DNA of 64,000 nucleotides from Sipunculus nudus (GCA_026874595.1 CM049318.1:2915741-2979740), one strand, 5' to 3'; positions 46,860-60,679 are shown, counted from the first letter of the stretch. Notes: a model not told the origin generated them from the sequence alone. A program made the numbers and translations.

Positions 46860-49800
46860 ATTCAAATCGTATGGGGAGGGGATCACAATTGTGTATTTTC
46901 TTTGACAGGCTTAGATATAAACGACGGCCGTCACTTCATGGGTAGATCTGTGCCTCAAAATGAAGATATAATTGGTGAATTTGAATTAGGTGATATTTTG
47001 CGCCTACGTAATCCTTGGAAAAGGATGTTTAAGGAAGTCCTTGAACCCATTTGTTTAAAGATGACTCGACTTCTTTTTAGTTTCTCTCATCGTTCAAAGT
47101 TTGGTAATTAAAACGGATATTTACCCAGCTGTAGGGGCTGACCATTCTATTGTTTCAGTTTTATTTGATACTAACGTGTATATTAAAAATGTATAAAAGC
47201 ACATACAAATTTGAAAAAAAATAATTTCAGTACTGAGAGTTCAAATGATTAAGTAAATGGGTATTATTAATATTTAAATTCCCGATTTGCAATAAAAGTT
47301 TCCAAAGGAAAAGGCCAGAAAATTGAAGGAAGATCTTCATGAATTAGATAGTAAGTAGAAAACATTAGAGAGCTGCCCATGGACCGAGTAATTTGGCAGA
47401 ATAAAAAAACAAGGTGTAATTTAGAACAATATTACGAAAAAACAACAAATGGTATTATTTTTCACTTCAGACTAAAATGGCACGAACAAGGAAAAAGAAA
47501 CAGCAAATATTCCCTAGGTTTAGAAAAAGAGATAAAGACAAAAAAGCTCTGTAAGAAAATTAATAAACGCATTTGGCGCACAAATTACTGACACAAGAAG
47601 TATTTTATCCGAATTAAAAAGAATTTTTTAAAAAAGTTTACACGTATGTTAAAAAGGACAGAATATGATTGTAAAATTTCTAAATAAAGAGAATAAATTT
47701 CAGAAACCTAGCTTCGTTGGGTGATTCTATGAAAATAGAGGAAAATAAAAAAGATTTAAAACAAATGTCCGACAATAAAGCGCCCGGACATGAAGAGTTG
47801 TCGAAAGAGTTTTATTGTTCCCTGACCTAAGTGAAGTTCTACCGGATTGCTTAAATTAATGTTATGAATTAGGAACCCTAGCAATTAGCCCGAGACAGGC
47901 TGTCATTACTTTGATTGAAAAAGACGGGAAAGATAACAGATATCTGAAAAATTGGAGGCCTATTAGTCCAAATTATGGGGATACTAAGATTCATAGTAAA
48001 ATTGTAACAGCTGGACTCCAACCCCTCTTATCACAGAATATAGGCAGAGTTCAATATGCCTACGTAAAGGAAACGTACATTAGTGAACCTGTTTGATTTT
48101 ATATTATACTAAATGTTCTGACTTGCCGAGGATCATATTTGCAGACTTTGAGGCTGCATTCGATTTTTTGTATCAAAGTTAATTATATGCAGTACTCCGA
48201 AGATATGGTTTCTCAGAATCATTTGTAAATTGGATAAATTACTGAATAATGACCAGGACAGTTGTGTCATGAATAACTGGCTCTCCATGGGCTAATTCTA
48301 AGTGTGTAGAGGCAGTCGCCAAGGAGACCCACTGGCGCCAAATACATTCGTCTTAGTTATCGAGATATTGGAACAATTAATCAGAGATGATTATAATATT
48401 ATAGGTATAAATTTTCATGGTATTGAAATTAAAGGTGCATTATTTGCAGATGAAGCAGATTTTTCCTACCAGATCCTAAATCCATGGACAGATTAAGTAC
48501 TATATTTTATTCGCATCATCTCCGTCGGCAAAAATCGGAAGTACACAAAGGAAAAAGCGTATTGAGACTGGCTTTCATAAAATGTGAACTTAACCACTGA
48601 AGCACTGCAAATATTGGGAATTCATTTACTTACAGTGAGAGATTGTCATAGTAGCACGGAAGTTAAAGAATTGTCTAAGACTATGGAAATCTAAAATTTA
48701 TCTATGTTTGGAAGGAACACATTTATTAAATCTTTTGCATATCCAAAAAATATGTATGTATGTAATGTATTTTTGCCCACTGAGCAGTTTGTAAAAATTA
48801 TTAAGAATGAATAAAATATTTTTGTTTGGCATGGAATTTAAACCTTAAATAAAACACAGTGTTCTGTTAAATGTTAATGATGGTGGAATAAAATTCCCTG
48901 ATGTACGACTTAAACTTCAGGTCCAGCTGAATTATGGATATATAAATCAAAAGAAGACACTATTGTTCCATGGAAAGTAATTTCTGAAATAAATATGAAG
49001 GATATTGGCGGCTTAGGAGAAGTAAGTTATAATTTTGATAAAGGTCATACACCTTCAAAGCTGCTTTCCTTTTACAAAAGATGTATATTGAACAGGGCAG
49101 ATTATTAAATTGATAAACCCAAAGATATAGACAGGATTTTGCATCAACCTCTTTGGAACAATAAATATATACAAATAGATAAGTTTTTGTTATATATTAA
49201 GGTTATGGCCAGACAGGGTTTAAATATAATCATGGATCTTATTAAAAGTACAGGTTCATTGAAAAAAAATGGGATGACACGAGCTTGCCATTCAGTTGTT
49301 CTATGTGTTAGCATGCTGTATGGACGACCGTTCCTTGTGAATGACACTCAATACTGAAAGCTAAGTAGTCGAAGGATTATAGCAAAAATACCTTTACAAA
49401 TACCTATACAAAATAATTTTCACAGCATAAATGCAAGTAAGATTTACGCTACTTTATTGAAAATGTTAGCTGTGGAACCGACCAGTCGAACAATGTTTGA
49501 AACCGTGCTTCCAGATGCTGTATTAAATTGAAAAAAAAATACATATATATATATACATTATGTACAGGACAACAGTAAGTACAAAACTAAGGGTTTTCCA
49601 GTACAAAAGCTTGCACAATATTCTGCCAACAAAGCAAATTTTATATCGCTGCTCAATCAGGGAAGCTACTGTTTTGAAGAGACTGAAACACTGGACCATT
49701 TATTTGTCTGATGTTTCGAGTCGAACATTTTTATATGTTAATCAGGGATGAAATCAGGTGTCATTTAAAATTACGGAATGTTTCTAAAGAAAATTTGGAA

Positions 49801-49972
49801 TGGAACCAATATAAATTAAAAACTTGATTATGAATCATGTAATCATGTTCTTTTTATTTGATTTTGCAGGATTTTTTGTACTTAAAGATACAGAAAGAAT
49901 TGAATATTATGTAGCTAGAAGGAAAGGAGCAATCTGCGTTCATAATAAAAAGTGGAAAAATTTTGTAGAATA
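46860..49972 (+). pseudogene. LINE 2 ORF2 remnant (endonuclease and reverse transcriptase)
   Basis: Endonuclease: 'IVWGGDHNC' (the GGDFN motif) and 'ILRLRNPWKRMF'. Linker: 'LKWHEQGKRNSKYSLGLEK' (about 47480). Reverse transcriptase: 'NKAPGHEELSKEFY', 'YLKNWRPIS', 'QYAYVKETYISEP', 'ADFEAAFDF', 'RGSRQGDPLAP' (48308) and 'FADEADF', a damaged FADD catalytic motif. C-terminal domain: 'PLWNNKYIQI' and 'FQYKSLHNILPTKQILYRC' (49590), and a terminal 'YYVARRKGAI' stretch. Stops and frameshifts are frequent. The order and motifs match LINE 1. Confidence 0.8.
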
Positions 49973-49980
49973 ATTTTGAA

Positions 49981-51300
49981 TATTTTGAATGTTTGAACAA
50001 ATATTTAGACCATGTATTTGTTTTGATTATGAGACTATGACTGTTTTATGCTCATGTATGGATGTCTGTTATCTTCAGTCATAAGCACTACTTGCTAGTC
50101 AACCGGCACCAATTTGGCTCTGACTGGATTTGTATCGTAACTAAAGTAGAATGTTTTAAAAAGTGTAAAGAAAAAATTGTTCCAGCATAGTTCCAGCATT
50201 GACGTTGATAAAAATTATTGGAGACAAGATATGAGGTGTTTGTTGGTAATTTAAAGCAATCTAAACGCGGATCAAACAACAAGTAGAGCTAGAGTACTGA
50301 CAGGCTGGACTGAATAGGATAGAGGCGCTCACCGCGGCTCCTCAGATTTGCAGGAATTGATGAATTGATCGGATGACCGGAGAGACTTATATAGAAATAT
50401 AAAACGGGAATGTACTTTACTCTCAACATACCCGGAAAATTTTCTGAAGCTTTTTAAAGTAATTAAAAGTATTTTATTTTGACGGTATCGTAAAGAGGCT
50501 TTACACACAGAGCACAATGTCCAGCAAAATTTTTCCAGACACATTACATTACACTTTTTTTGTTAGACTTTGTATGCATGCGCTGATAATCGGCCAGATA
50601 CCGTGGAACCAGGGGAAATCCTTGGCATGAAATACGTTCCATGCCAACCATGTTTGCTTTTATAGACACGTAAACTGTGTGTGTCGGAAAGATTTCGATA
50701 CTTATTTATAGACTATATGATAAGAAACTGTTTGTGATCTCGGATTTCACTTTGGTGAGTCAAACGTACAACTACAACAATTCCATACCTGCAATTCCTA
50801 TGCAGGTTAAAGATTTTGTAATGTGAGAAAAATACACGACCGATACACCTCCTTCCCCCGAAGCTTTTTCCAAATCCTACACTGATTGAGATTGACACAA
50901 AGAACCATTACAAAGTATGAGGCGGGATTTGTTGTTGATAGTCACCATGCTGGGATGGTTTTCCTGGAAACACCCGGGGAAACGTATGTTTTCATAGGAA
51001 ATTAGCTAATATCATGAGATAATAAACATTATTTTAATTTTCATGTGCATCTGTAGTAAAGGAGTTGTTCAGTGATTAAACTGATGTAGGACATTTTGTG
51101 CGTGATTTCCCACAGGAGAATGTCTCGATTGGCGAACAGATATTACATGATAATCACAGGGGTACGGAGAGCCCAGGGAATTGGGGAGCCAAGAGTATAA
51201 GGCCCCGTCTGCTCCTGCAATCATCATTGGTCTGCGTACTCCAAAGAGAAGAAACGCGTCTCAGAATGACAGGGATAACTCACTGAAACACATCACAATT
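49981..51300. other. Unassigned DNA between LINE 2 and LINE 3
   Basis: Only short ORFs on both strands (up to 71 codons) without motifs. It probably includes the LINE 2 3' UTR. Confidence 0.4.
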
Positions 51301-53275
51301 AAAATGCACCAACAGAGCATTTTAAACAGAAAATTGCATTTGTCTTGATGCTCCCATGGTTATTCTGGGCTGTGATATAAACACGATATATGGTAATTGT
51401 TTAGATGACATTGCAACCTAAAAGTCGATAAACCGTGCTGACAAATATATTTTAAATCAATTTAGTTTGATGTCATGTTGAGAATATAAAATCAAAACAA
51501 ACAAAATGTGCGATATGTTTATTTATTAAATCGCATCATTGCTAAGTTGCTATTAATATCGAGTTTTATAACATCCAGAGCAATCAAGATTATCGGAAAA
51601 AATAATTTTATATATTTATAAAGATGAGCAGTGTGTACGCATTATACAGACTTGGTAGCCAGTACTATCGAGGATTTAAATATAGGAATGACCTCACATC
51701 TGAAGGAAACTCTGCAAACATAGAGTAAAAGAAGCTGATATACATGAGTTTTAAAAAATCGCTGAACAGAAAAAATGTGTTGGTTTATACTTTGACACAG
51801 AATTTAGTCAAACAATATGACAAAAGCCTATGTGAATTGGACGTTTTACTCAAAATTAAGCTTAGAGGTGCCATGATTCGATCAAGGTTGCAGAGCATGA
51901 AGTTCGGGGAAAAACCGAACAAATATCTAATTTCACTCGTGAAGATCAGGAATACAAGCAAGGACATAACAAAACTAAATATAGAATGTAGGATGAAAGG
52001 CTTACACATATTAATTAAATTAAACAATAAAAAAATCTAACCCTTTAGAGTTAGCTGTATAAACAGGTTTAATCAGGTTTTGTTCCGATATGTCATTCCC
52101 ACGACTTTCAGGGGCAGATTTAAGCGAGTAGGATTATTCTCTGTTGGAGGATGTACTGAAATAGCAGATTAGAAATAAACACGAGACCAAGCACAGACAT
52201 ATTAGCAAGATTTAAATAAAACTAACCCCCCTGAGGTTATGTTAAAGCATTGATAGTTAACTCTTAGAACATGGCAATGATTACATACAACTGTTTTTGT
52301 CAGATTAGGGGAGTTGTGGTCTTACTGATACCCCATAGAATTGTTTAAAGAATGTTCTCCCAGTGTCTCTCTCGCGTGTTATGATTACAATATATGGGCA
52401 GATATGTTTTTTTTCTTACAGTGTTGTGATGTTTAAGAAAACCTTTAGATGAACGATAAAAATATGAATGTTATTAATATTAACGCAAAAGGTAAAATGG
52501 TATAATTACAAGTTATTAAATGTATTCCTTCAACATCTGAATCTTGAATATTTTTTTGTCTCAAGAGTATAAATAACTGTCATACAAAATTACATTGTTT
52601 TCTCAAATTGTTTAAGGTCATTTATTTGTGTTCTATTTGATAACTATGCCATCGTTGGCAGAGTGAACAATAAACTGATAACGCAAGATGTTTTACAAAT
52701 CTTGTCACAGACGGATTAGTTTAAATAAGATTATTTATTACTTTTAAGTAATTCAGAGCTAATCTACAGGATACATTTACGTTTAAAGATATTATAATGT
52801 ATGCCTGTCACATTTTCACGAAATGTGATGCTAAACATAGGCTTTACCTGTAGTCAAAGTATCTATATTGATGAAAAAGGATGGGGATAAATACATATAT
52901 TGCCAAGATAAAAATCTAAAACATACCTGCAATCTCATGTCAGAATCTTATTATTATAAATTATAGTGAATATTGTCATTATGGAATGAAAAATGCTGCC
53001 CTAACGTGAATGCACAAATGCTTCCACACTCTGGGTCGACCACAATCTATGTTGGGTCGGGACCTCCTCCTGGCTTGACACTTCTGGGCCAATAATTCTT
53101 CTCTCATTTCTTCATTATCTTGAGCTTCCTTGCAAACAGTCGGTCACCACGGTCTGTGGTCGGTGGCTTGCCCTTATGCCCTCCAGGTTTAATTTAATGT
53201 GGCTGTTCAATATTACTGGTGCCAGAGAAAATTTCTGAGAAAAAAAATCTTAGGCGCTGTCTCCACCCTGATCGC
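51301..53275 (+). mobile_element. L1/Tx1-like LINE 3, 5' portion of ORF2 plus a tail shared with 18641-19460
   Basis: An endonuclease relic ('VILGCDINTIYGN', about 51360) is followed by the linker frame at 51744-52040. The region from 52040 to 53275 is non-coding but matches the tail of the remnant at 18641-19460, including 'agctgtataaacaggt', 'ggatgtactga' and 'cttgcccttatgccctcc'. The reverse-transcriptase domain is missing, so the element is internally deleted. Confidence 0.6.
51744..52040 (+). pseudogene. LINE 3 endonuclease-RT linker fragment
   Basis: The frame encodes 'LRGAMIRSRLQSMKFGEK' and 'NKYLISLVKIRNTSKDI', corresponding to the 'RGA.IR.R..W.EEGEK..KYFLNLEK' linker of L1/Tx1-like ORF2. 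It is cut off before the reverse transcriptase. Confidence 0.65.
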
Positions 53276-53562
53276 ACCGGCCGCCATTTATTCTTTTTTT
53301 TTCATATTCTTTCATTCACATGAGTTAAGAATATAATAAAAGTGTCTAATCTTATGACCTCTGACAAAATGAAAAGAGATTAGAGTAAAAACAGTCACAA
53401 GATGGCGTCTAACAAAATATCTAAAATATCCAACATTTTTAATCAATAATAATTTCGTAACAATAACTTTGTTGATAGACAAAAGAGCATTATATACAAC
53501 ATGTCAAAACACGCATGAAAACATATAAGAACTTTTATAAGGTTATGATGCAAAGGGCTATA

Positions 53563-53630
<68 letters not shown>

Positions 53631-53650
53631 ATATGAGAAAGGGAACACCC
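53276..53650. repeat. Interspersed repeat piece and (TA)n microsatellite
   Basis: 53310-53570 is related to 29190-29420, in both cases with 'atggcgtc.aaca'. (TA)n spans 53566-53625. Confidence 0.5.
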
Positions 53651-55690
53651 ATCTAACCCTCCTTATCTAAGAAATAAAGTTAATGTTGCAACTGTGTAAA
53701 AAATGTATGGCCTAATATTTTTGTATTTAAGCTGAAAGCGTGACGTACCAAACGCCACTATTATACTACACTCCTACACTAGTCTTGTTTGTTTGAAAGA
53801 TTTTATTGATGCAAGATAGTATAGAATACACATGGGTCATGAAGGGAACACAGGGTATCAAAGGGATGAACGCAAGCCTGAAGGCTTAGGTTTGCCCGTT
53901 CCCATGATATACAGAATTATTGATTATGACAGCATCGCAAACGTTCACTTAATGACAGTTGTTTACCTGCTGATGGTATTGGTTGAGGTTATTAAAAGAT
54001 GTCTGGAGTTTGGATTAAAACTGATTAATGTAATGGCACAGTGGCTGGCTGTGATGCTAGGAAGGATTTTTTTTATAGAAGCAGAGGAGGAAGAGGGGAT
54101 AATGGATTATTATATCAATAGTATAGGCTAATTACAAATGGAGGTTTACCATGGGATTTGGCTATCACCAATTCATTAGTATCTATATGTTAAAGCATAT
54201 ATTATACATATGCTCCGGATTCGTCCGAAGAGATTCCACCCACTTTCATTTGCAATATTTGCGTATTTCGTGCATAATTTATAATTTAAATATTTGTCCC
54301 TCCACGGGCGCCCCTTTTCTTTTGCGTTCGGGCCTGGCAACACAACGACCAAAGTGTGTAATGCCGGGACTATGCTTTCTCTAGGGGTTATATGAGGAGT
54401 TTTCGTGCATTTCGCGGTCACTTGCCTGAATTGGTCCCCATCGGTGACCACTTCTCAAAAGGCAACCTTCGCGCAGGGATAAGGTCTATTGTGCACATGG
54501 AGATCTCGCGTTAGTAAAATGCTCAAAAGGGGTTCTTTGAAAGAATTAAAATTACCCGAACGGTAGTGAATGCAGGGCAGTTTCTAAATACGGACTCCAA
54601 GGACTCCGAACCCTAAAAATTAATTTTCTCATTTTCCCTTATTGACACCGATAAAAAAAACCCTATTGCTGATATAAGAACAGAGCAAGGTAAATGATAT
54701 GAATTATCATTTTGAAGTTTACATAAATACTTCGATAAAGACGGACCTCATTTACTTGACTTTTATGACTGTTCAATTTGGACTGACCCCAGTAACCACC
54801 GCTCATATTTTTTTTATGATTCAAAGAGGGAAAAAATTGACACTCATGTTACACATTACATATAATTATTGTTATATTAAGTGAAAAAAAAATAGTGCGG
54901 GCACTACGGGGAGATTTATTTGATCTGCACTACCACTCGTTGCAGACCTGAGACTGATATATAAGAGCTCTTCCACATAACAACAGGTTTCGTGTTCCAT
55001 TCATAAAAACCATGCAATTTAAAGTTGGCAAAAATATAATTACCAAAAGGAATTCTTGATTACTTGCATTTCAAGCAACGCTAGGTACCAAAATAATGAC
55101 TTTGTAAATCTTTTATTAATTATACTTCTTAAAAAGATACACAAATAAAATAAATATGAATAAAAAATGAGACAAAAAAGAGATAAAAACACTATAATAA
55201 TTCATATGGGTTTTATGGCTAAACGTGTTGTTTTGGATGCTTGATCATGATGGCATTAATGGGGAGTTCTCTTGTGACAGTTGTGTTACTGGTACCGTTG
55301 GCGATAGAGTTGACAGATTTAGGTTACAATTATAAATATTTGAGACATATTTGAAAAGGAATGTTGGTAAGGTCGGCGGGATAATATAAAGCGGCAATGG
55401 TTAAGAAGGTTAAGTACATGTGTTGTTGTGGAAGTCCGAAGATGTTGCGGTTCAAAGCATTGTTTGTTGACATATTGGCGTTTATGCTGCACATCCGGTA
55501 CGCTGATGATGATGGACGAGTTTAAGGTGAATGTCCGGAGACAAACGGCAATAGGATTGTTTAATCGTATTATGCGTATCTCATCGTTGAAAAAATACCA
55601 ATAGAGTAAACATTAATTGAAATCAGCACAATCATTAAACAAATTAATGTATTCGGCAGGAAATCAAGCCTAGAAACGAAATAAACAAAG
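53651..55690. other. Unassigned DNA
   Basis: Frames of 77-99 codons (53832-54131, 54151-54384, and the minus-strand 54451-54176) lack recognisable domains. A GC-richer patch lies at 54300-54480. No repeat relationship found by eye. Confidence 0.4.
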
Positions 55691-56150
55691 ACGTCAGTCG
55701 CCATTTTGATGATCCTTACTACAGACTTTCTCTCCAGCTCAACTACCACTATACCTGTTCAGTCTCCTCAACATAATTAACGAAGAAACGAAAAAGTATT
55801 TTCTATAACATTTCTAAAATATTTAAAAAACAGAGAAGTGAAAGAAGAACCGAAAGAAATTCTAGAAGACAAAGTCTCCCTCGCAGGAGAGAAATTTTTA
55901 GTGAAGAAAAAAATATGAATCACTAGAGAAGAAATTCAACGCCCTGGAATCTAATTATATGACTATCAAAAAACAAACTAAAAAGAAAAAAAAAAAAAAA
56001 ACATAAAATGGAAACTTTAACAGAGACCCTAGGGGAAAAGGTTATGAAATTATTTGAAGAAATAGATTTGACATAAAATATAAGAAACAGAGAGAGAGAT
56101 AACACCTCTCAGCACCTCAACCTCGCAGGTATACTTAAGTATTGCAGTGA
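55691..56150 (+). other. Lysine/glutamate-rich, frameshifted stretch, possible LINE ORF1 relic
   Basis: A 'gtcgccattttgatg' block is followed by A-rich DNA that, read in shifting frames, is rich in Lys and Glu in heptad-like spacing, as in coiled-coil ORF1 proteins. No diagnostic motif is present and no LINE ORF2 follows. Low confidence. Confidence 0.2.
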
Positions 56151-57550
56151 GCAAAACAAGCATAATTCGATCGGAAGTGAAATTTAATATTACTAATATT
56201 TTTATCATATAAGCTTCGGTTAACGTCATTACTTCTTATCTAGGTGAGAAGAATTCATATGAAACCGATTGTCCCGTATATACTATACATAGTCAACAGC
56301 AATCGAATTATATGATAAACGTTAATCAAATTTTGTCTATGATCCAGCCCTGTACAAAGAAGAAACCTGTGTAGAAATTAGTGTTAAAGTATTTTGTGAG
56401 CTTTTGTAACATATTATGAGTAGATGGCACTTCCAATTGAAGGGAGTCGTGTGGTTGTAGCATCAGGCAAAAAAAATTATTCCTCTGCCAATTTCACGAT
56501 TCCATATAACAGAACACCAAAACATCAAAATTACCACAAATATGGCGAGTGCCACATTGCGTAAATGCTGCATGCTTTCCTAATATCGTTTAACCATCTA
56601 AGATGATGAAGATACCCTGAAAATAACAGAATATTCACAAAACAAAATCATAATAATAAATTCATATTAAAAATGTTCTCATATTTAAATAAACACCATA
56701 CGTAAAATCATGTGAACTGACCAGCGGTCAAAGCTGAAAGCGAGAAGTGTTAGCCACTAATGCACTACATTACTACAGAAGACGCACCATAGACAGTCAA
56801 CGAGACACATCAAGAACACTACCAAACATGACGCGTCACACTGATTCATTGAGAAGCACAAGGAAGATCCATGCAGAAATGCAAAAATATTGGAGTAGGC
56901 TCTATATATAAAAGTCAGATACACACAAGCAGGACTCATAGTTTGTTTACAGGTCTAGGAAAGGCCCTAGCCCATTACTGGGAAAAAGGATGGACAGTTG
57001 CTTACAGATCTTGAAATGCAGCGCTACAACAATGGACAGAGCACTACAGTTCCAACTTGTCACATCTGGTCAAATGCATTACAAAATTATGATGAGGTGA
57101 CGTGTGTAATTTGCCTTCTACAAAATAGCGATGCACCTGGCTCAGTTGGCCTTCTACAAGGAGTCTTAGATCAGGAGGTGATATCTTAATATCTCAACTA
57201 ATTCTTTCGTGCAGCAATTTTCAAGCAGCCATGCTTTACTGTTATAATGATACAACTATACAACTATACTATTCAAAATATGTTAAACAATTCAATATAA
57301 GGCAATTCTTATGTAACAGATAAAATAATGGCCTTTTGTATTGATTGTCTTAGAGGTTACTATGAACTTAAGCACACGAGAACGGGTGATAAGGGATGCC
57401 ATGTTAACGTAAACGTGAACATCACTTTTATATTCATCCATTTTGTACTGGTGAGCAATGGAAACACGTGGGTGTAGATAAGTACTTGTGCTACGTCTAC
57501 GTTTCCCAACGAAGTAGTGACGTGTATCACTGCCAGGTTTGCGACAACGC
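56151..57550. other. Unassigned DNA
   Basis: Short ORFs only. 'gctgaaagcg.ga.gt' with 'actacattactacag' near 56733-56777 resembles 53730-53785, which suggests a small dispersed repeat. Confidence 0.35.
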
Positions 57551-59560
57551 TTGAGTACATTTGGATGTCAGGGCCACTTTACTTTAAAACACTTGGTAAC
57601 AAGTGAACCATAGGTTATAACCTAGTTTTAGCTACACTGGTTTTACCTTCCAGACACCAAAAGTGCCTAAAACCTAGTTTTCTCAAACATTTTACTGATG
57701 ATTTCACTAAACTCTATGGTGACAGGTGTGATATTAATAAGTACAGAGGAATTTCATAATGAAACTGTTTGGAGAAATATTCTGTAAAATACTACATAAA
57801 AGTGCAGCAGGTAACACATCAATTGAGAGGAATCTTTCAAATGGTGATACAAGCACCAAATTTGGCATTTTCAAGATGGCTGCCATATCGGGTCCACAAA
57901 TGTTACGTTTTGCAATAAAAATGCCCAGACTTGCCAAATATGAATGATTCTGGTATCACAGTTTACATTATTGACCATGTAGATTCCAAATCTGGGACTC
58001 AAAATCTAAAAAAAATCTAAAAAAAAATTGCCTGAGTTAGGCCTTAGTTAAAAAAAATTCCACTAAGATCAATTTGTATGGTTAGCATGCCTGTTTTTTA
58101 GACTATAGCAATATTAGAGAGGCGGGATACTGAAAAAAAGTGCAAATGGTGATGCATGCATGAAATTTGGTACAAAGGCTCTTCATACTCTCCAGATGAA
58201 AATAAAAGGCAACGCCACTTAGAATTATGGAAATTTTCAAGATGGCCGCCATTTTGTAAAATGTCCGCCAATTAAATCTATATTTCCCACAAATGTACTG
58301 AAGCAGGTTGAACTCCGATCAAATTATTATAAAATGTTAATTGTCTGGCTCAAATATTGTTTTTTAGTAGTCACCAAAATATTTTGACATATACGTAAAT
58401 GTAAATAATGCAAGATGGCCGCTATTTTTTCCAAGATGGCCGCTATTTTGACAATTCTTTAAAGGGAGTACAACCTTGAGAAATCATGTCATGTAATATA
58501 TCGATTTGTCATAATATGACCATGCTGAGTTCAATTTTACCTTCACAATTTCGATTTAACCCATTCTAAAAAAGGTTTCTGGGTTCTGACTTTTACGGGT
58601 TGCTATAAAAGGCACTATTGAAATATTGTGAAATAAAGGTATGACTTTGAATATTTGCAACATATTTAGATTGTACACATTTTAAACGCCAGTTTTTAAC
58701 CTACTATGTGCTTTATGTCTTTGGTTATTTTTTTAGGCAATATTGTTTTGCTTTGTAAATAGCACAAGTTCCAAATAGTAGAGGCACACTGAGTAAGATA
58801 TGAAGTGACTCGCTATTGTGTCAGAAAAACTTATAAAATGCACCAAATGCAATAAACCAGAAATCTCTTACCTAAGGTTTATTTAGGTATCAATATTTCA
58901 ACCATACCTGGCTTTCTATAATTTGACAGCAAACAGTGTGAGATTTAACTTGATTTACCATTGTTTTTTCTGAAAGCCTTTCGAATGCTAACTAATACAA
59001 ACACTATATCTTTATTACTTTAAACGTAACAAAATTGTAATATAATATATCAGGTGAAAAGTCCAACAAGGAAACAAAAGAAAAAAAGGCCAAGCCCAAG
59101 TTAGTCATAATGTTATGCAGTATCAAAGACGAATGAGCTATAGTTTATGTGGCTATGATCATTTTTGATAAACATACAAGGGAAAAAATGCTGAGGTTTT
59201 TTTTTCTTGCCTGAAGAGTGCTTAGTCAGTGCAAGAAGTACCTGAACAAAATGTTACATTGTATCAGTTGTAGTTTACATTGTCCTACACTATGCTCTGT
59301 GCTGAAGTTTATACATTTTATCACATTTTCTGTCTTCTGTCATTGTGGTCAACTAAGGTCTCTTCTTGATTTCAATTAACGTGATAACTTATGAAGCACT
59401 GCATATTTTCCCCTGAAATTTTATACACATATTATTAGTACCAAAATCTTATTGGACTAAAGAAATTGGTGTCCTTTATTATGACCTTCAAGGTCAAATC
59501 AGCCAAAATCTAAGATTTTATTAATACCCATAAATTTTGAGGTATTTGATATTTTTTCCC
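57551..59560. repeat. Dispersed repeat region rich in CAAGATGGCCGCC motifs
   Basis: Diverged modules carry 'ggtgat.ca.gca..aaatttgg' followed by 'ttttcaagatggc.gccat' (57843-57890 and 58150-58255). Extra 'caagatggccgct' copies lie at 58411 and 58432. No ORF of note. The region abuts the split transposon-like protein at 59.6 kb and may be its 5' non-coding part. Confidence 0.4.
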
Positions 59561-59619
59561 GAAATTTGGTATACAAATTGTTTATGCCATGATCTTGGAC
59601 ATGATGATCTTGACTTTAG

Positions 59620-60640
59620 TTGTATTTGGCAAGACTTCAAGGAAAATGAGGATCTGATATCTCCACCTACACGTTATTCATCTGTACAAAATAACTACAC
59701 CATGATTGCGACCAATGTCCCCCTGTTCCATGTCATCAGATCCATTTTTTTAGATCAGGCCAGATTGGACGAGGGTGGTGGAATAGAAGAAACACTGAGG
59801 TGGAACAAGGCCCAGTACCACCAGGGCTGCCGATATATATTCAATAACACCAAATTGGTCAGGGCAAGAAAGAGAATGGTTGGGCCTCGAGGTACTCAGT
59901 CAGAAGGACGAACCAAACTACGAAGAACCAACCGTGAAGGTCGGGAGACTGAGTGCATCCTTTTTAAACAAGAAGAACCAGCATCAGAACTGAGGCATGC
60001 CATGACCATGAAGCTTAACAAAAGACTCAATGACTGTGGAAAAACTCAAAATGATGGAAGAAAGTCCCGAGTGGTGGGGAGGTCATAGCACAGGGGCTGC
60101 ACATTCCGCATGTTCGAAAGCCCTGTACAATAGAGAGAGAGCTTACCTGAGAAATAATGAAAAGAGGAAGCAGAGCCATAGCCAGGATATCTACCCACTG
60201 GCATTATCAGAGCTAGTAACCTACATAGTGGAGAACAAATCAAGCTCTGAGGGACCTGAAATATTAAGGCTTGCAGATATATTCAACCTGTACAGACAGC
60301 GTCTGGAACAGCTGAGGATGTAGACACCTGATGTTAACTCCACCGGACTGAAGGACAAGCTGTTGGCCGAAATACATGAGCTGAAAGCGGAAGAGATGAC
60401 CTGCTGGCTTTTCAAAGAGATTTAGGCTTTGCCCTGTCACAAGCCTCTGATTACAGTGATGCCATGACACTTGCCAAAGCAGCCAAGATCTTGATGAGAC
60501 ACATGCTGGACCACAAGTTTTCCTTTGATGAAACCTTTCATGAGAGATGGGGCCCTGGTGGAGGCAAGGGTGGCTTCCTCTGGGACTGCAGAATTTTTTT
60601 TATCATCCGCAAACATCTCTAAGATGCAAATCCTTTGGGC
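59620..60640 (+). pseudogene. N-terminal half of an unassigned, transposon-associated invertebrate protein family
   Basis: Successive frames contain 'LRWNKAQYHQGCRYIFNNT' (about 59800), 'ELRHAMTMKLNKRLNDCG', 'SKALYNRERAYLR', 'ELVTYIVENKSS', 'EILRLADIFNLYRQRLEQL' and, after a stop near 60322, 'DYSDAMTLAKAAKILMRH'. I recognise this order from a large uncharacterised family repeatedly predicted in cnidarian and mollusc genomes; its biochemical function is unknown to me. At least two frameshifts and two stops break it. The rest of the protein follows immediately but on the opposite strand, so the locus is rearranged. Confidence 0.6.
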
Positions 60641-60679
60641 TCGTGGTGTCTGTTCATGGTGGCTTGTTTGTTCTGCAGC

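Larger units (their letters stand above)
45290..49980 (+). mobile_element. L1/Tx1-like LINE 2, decayed
   Basis: Fragments appear in the correct order on one strand: ORF1 piece (45297-45662), endonuclease (46860-47100), linker (47379-47591), reverse transcriptase (47740-48490) and C-terminal domain (49139-49972). About 1.1 kb between ORF1 and the endonuclease has no recognisable LINE coding sequence, so insertion or heavy decay is likely. Ends and target-site duplication were not found. Confidence 0.75.

Noticed and set aside
53832-54131. 99-codon frame with a hydrophobic middle
   Set aside because: It has one membrane-like stretch but no family resemblance, no splice support and no duplicate; chance cannot be excluded.
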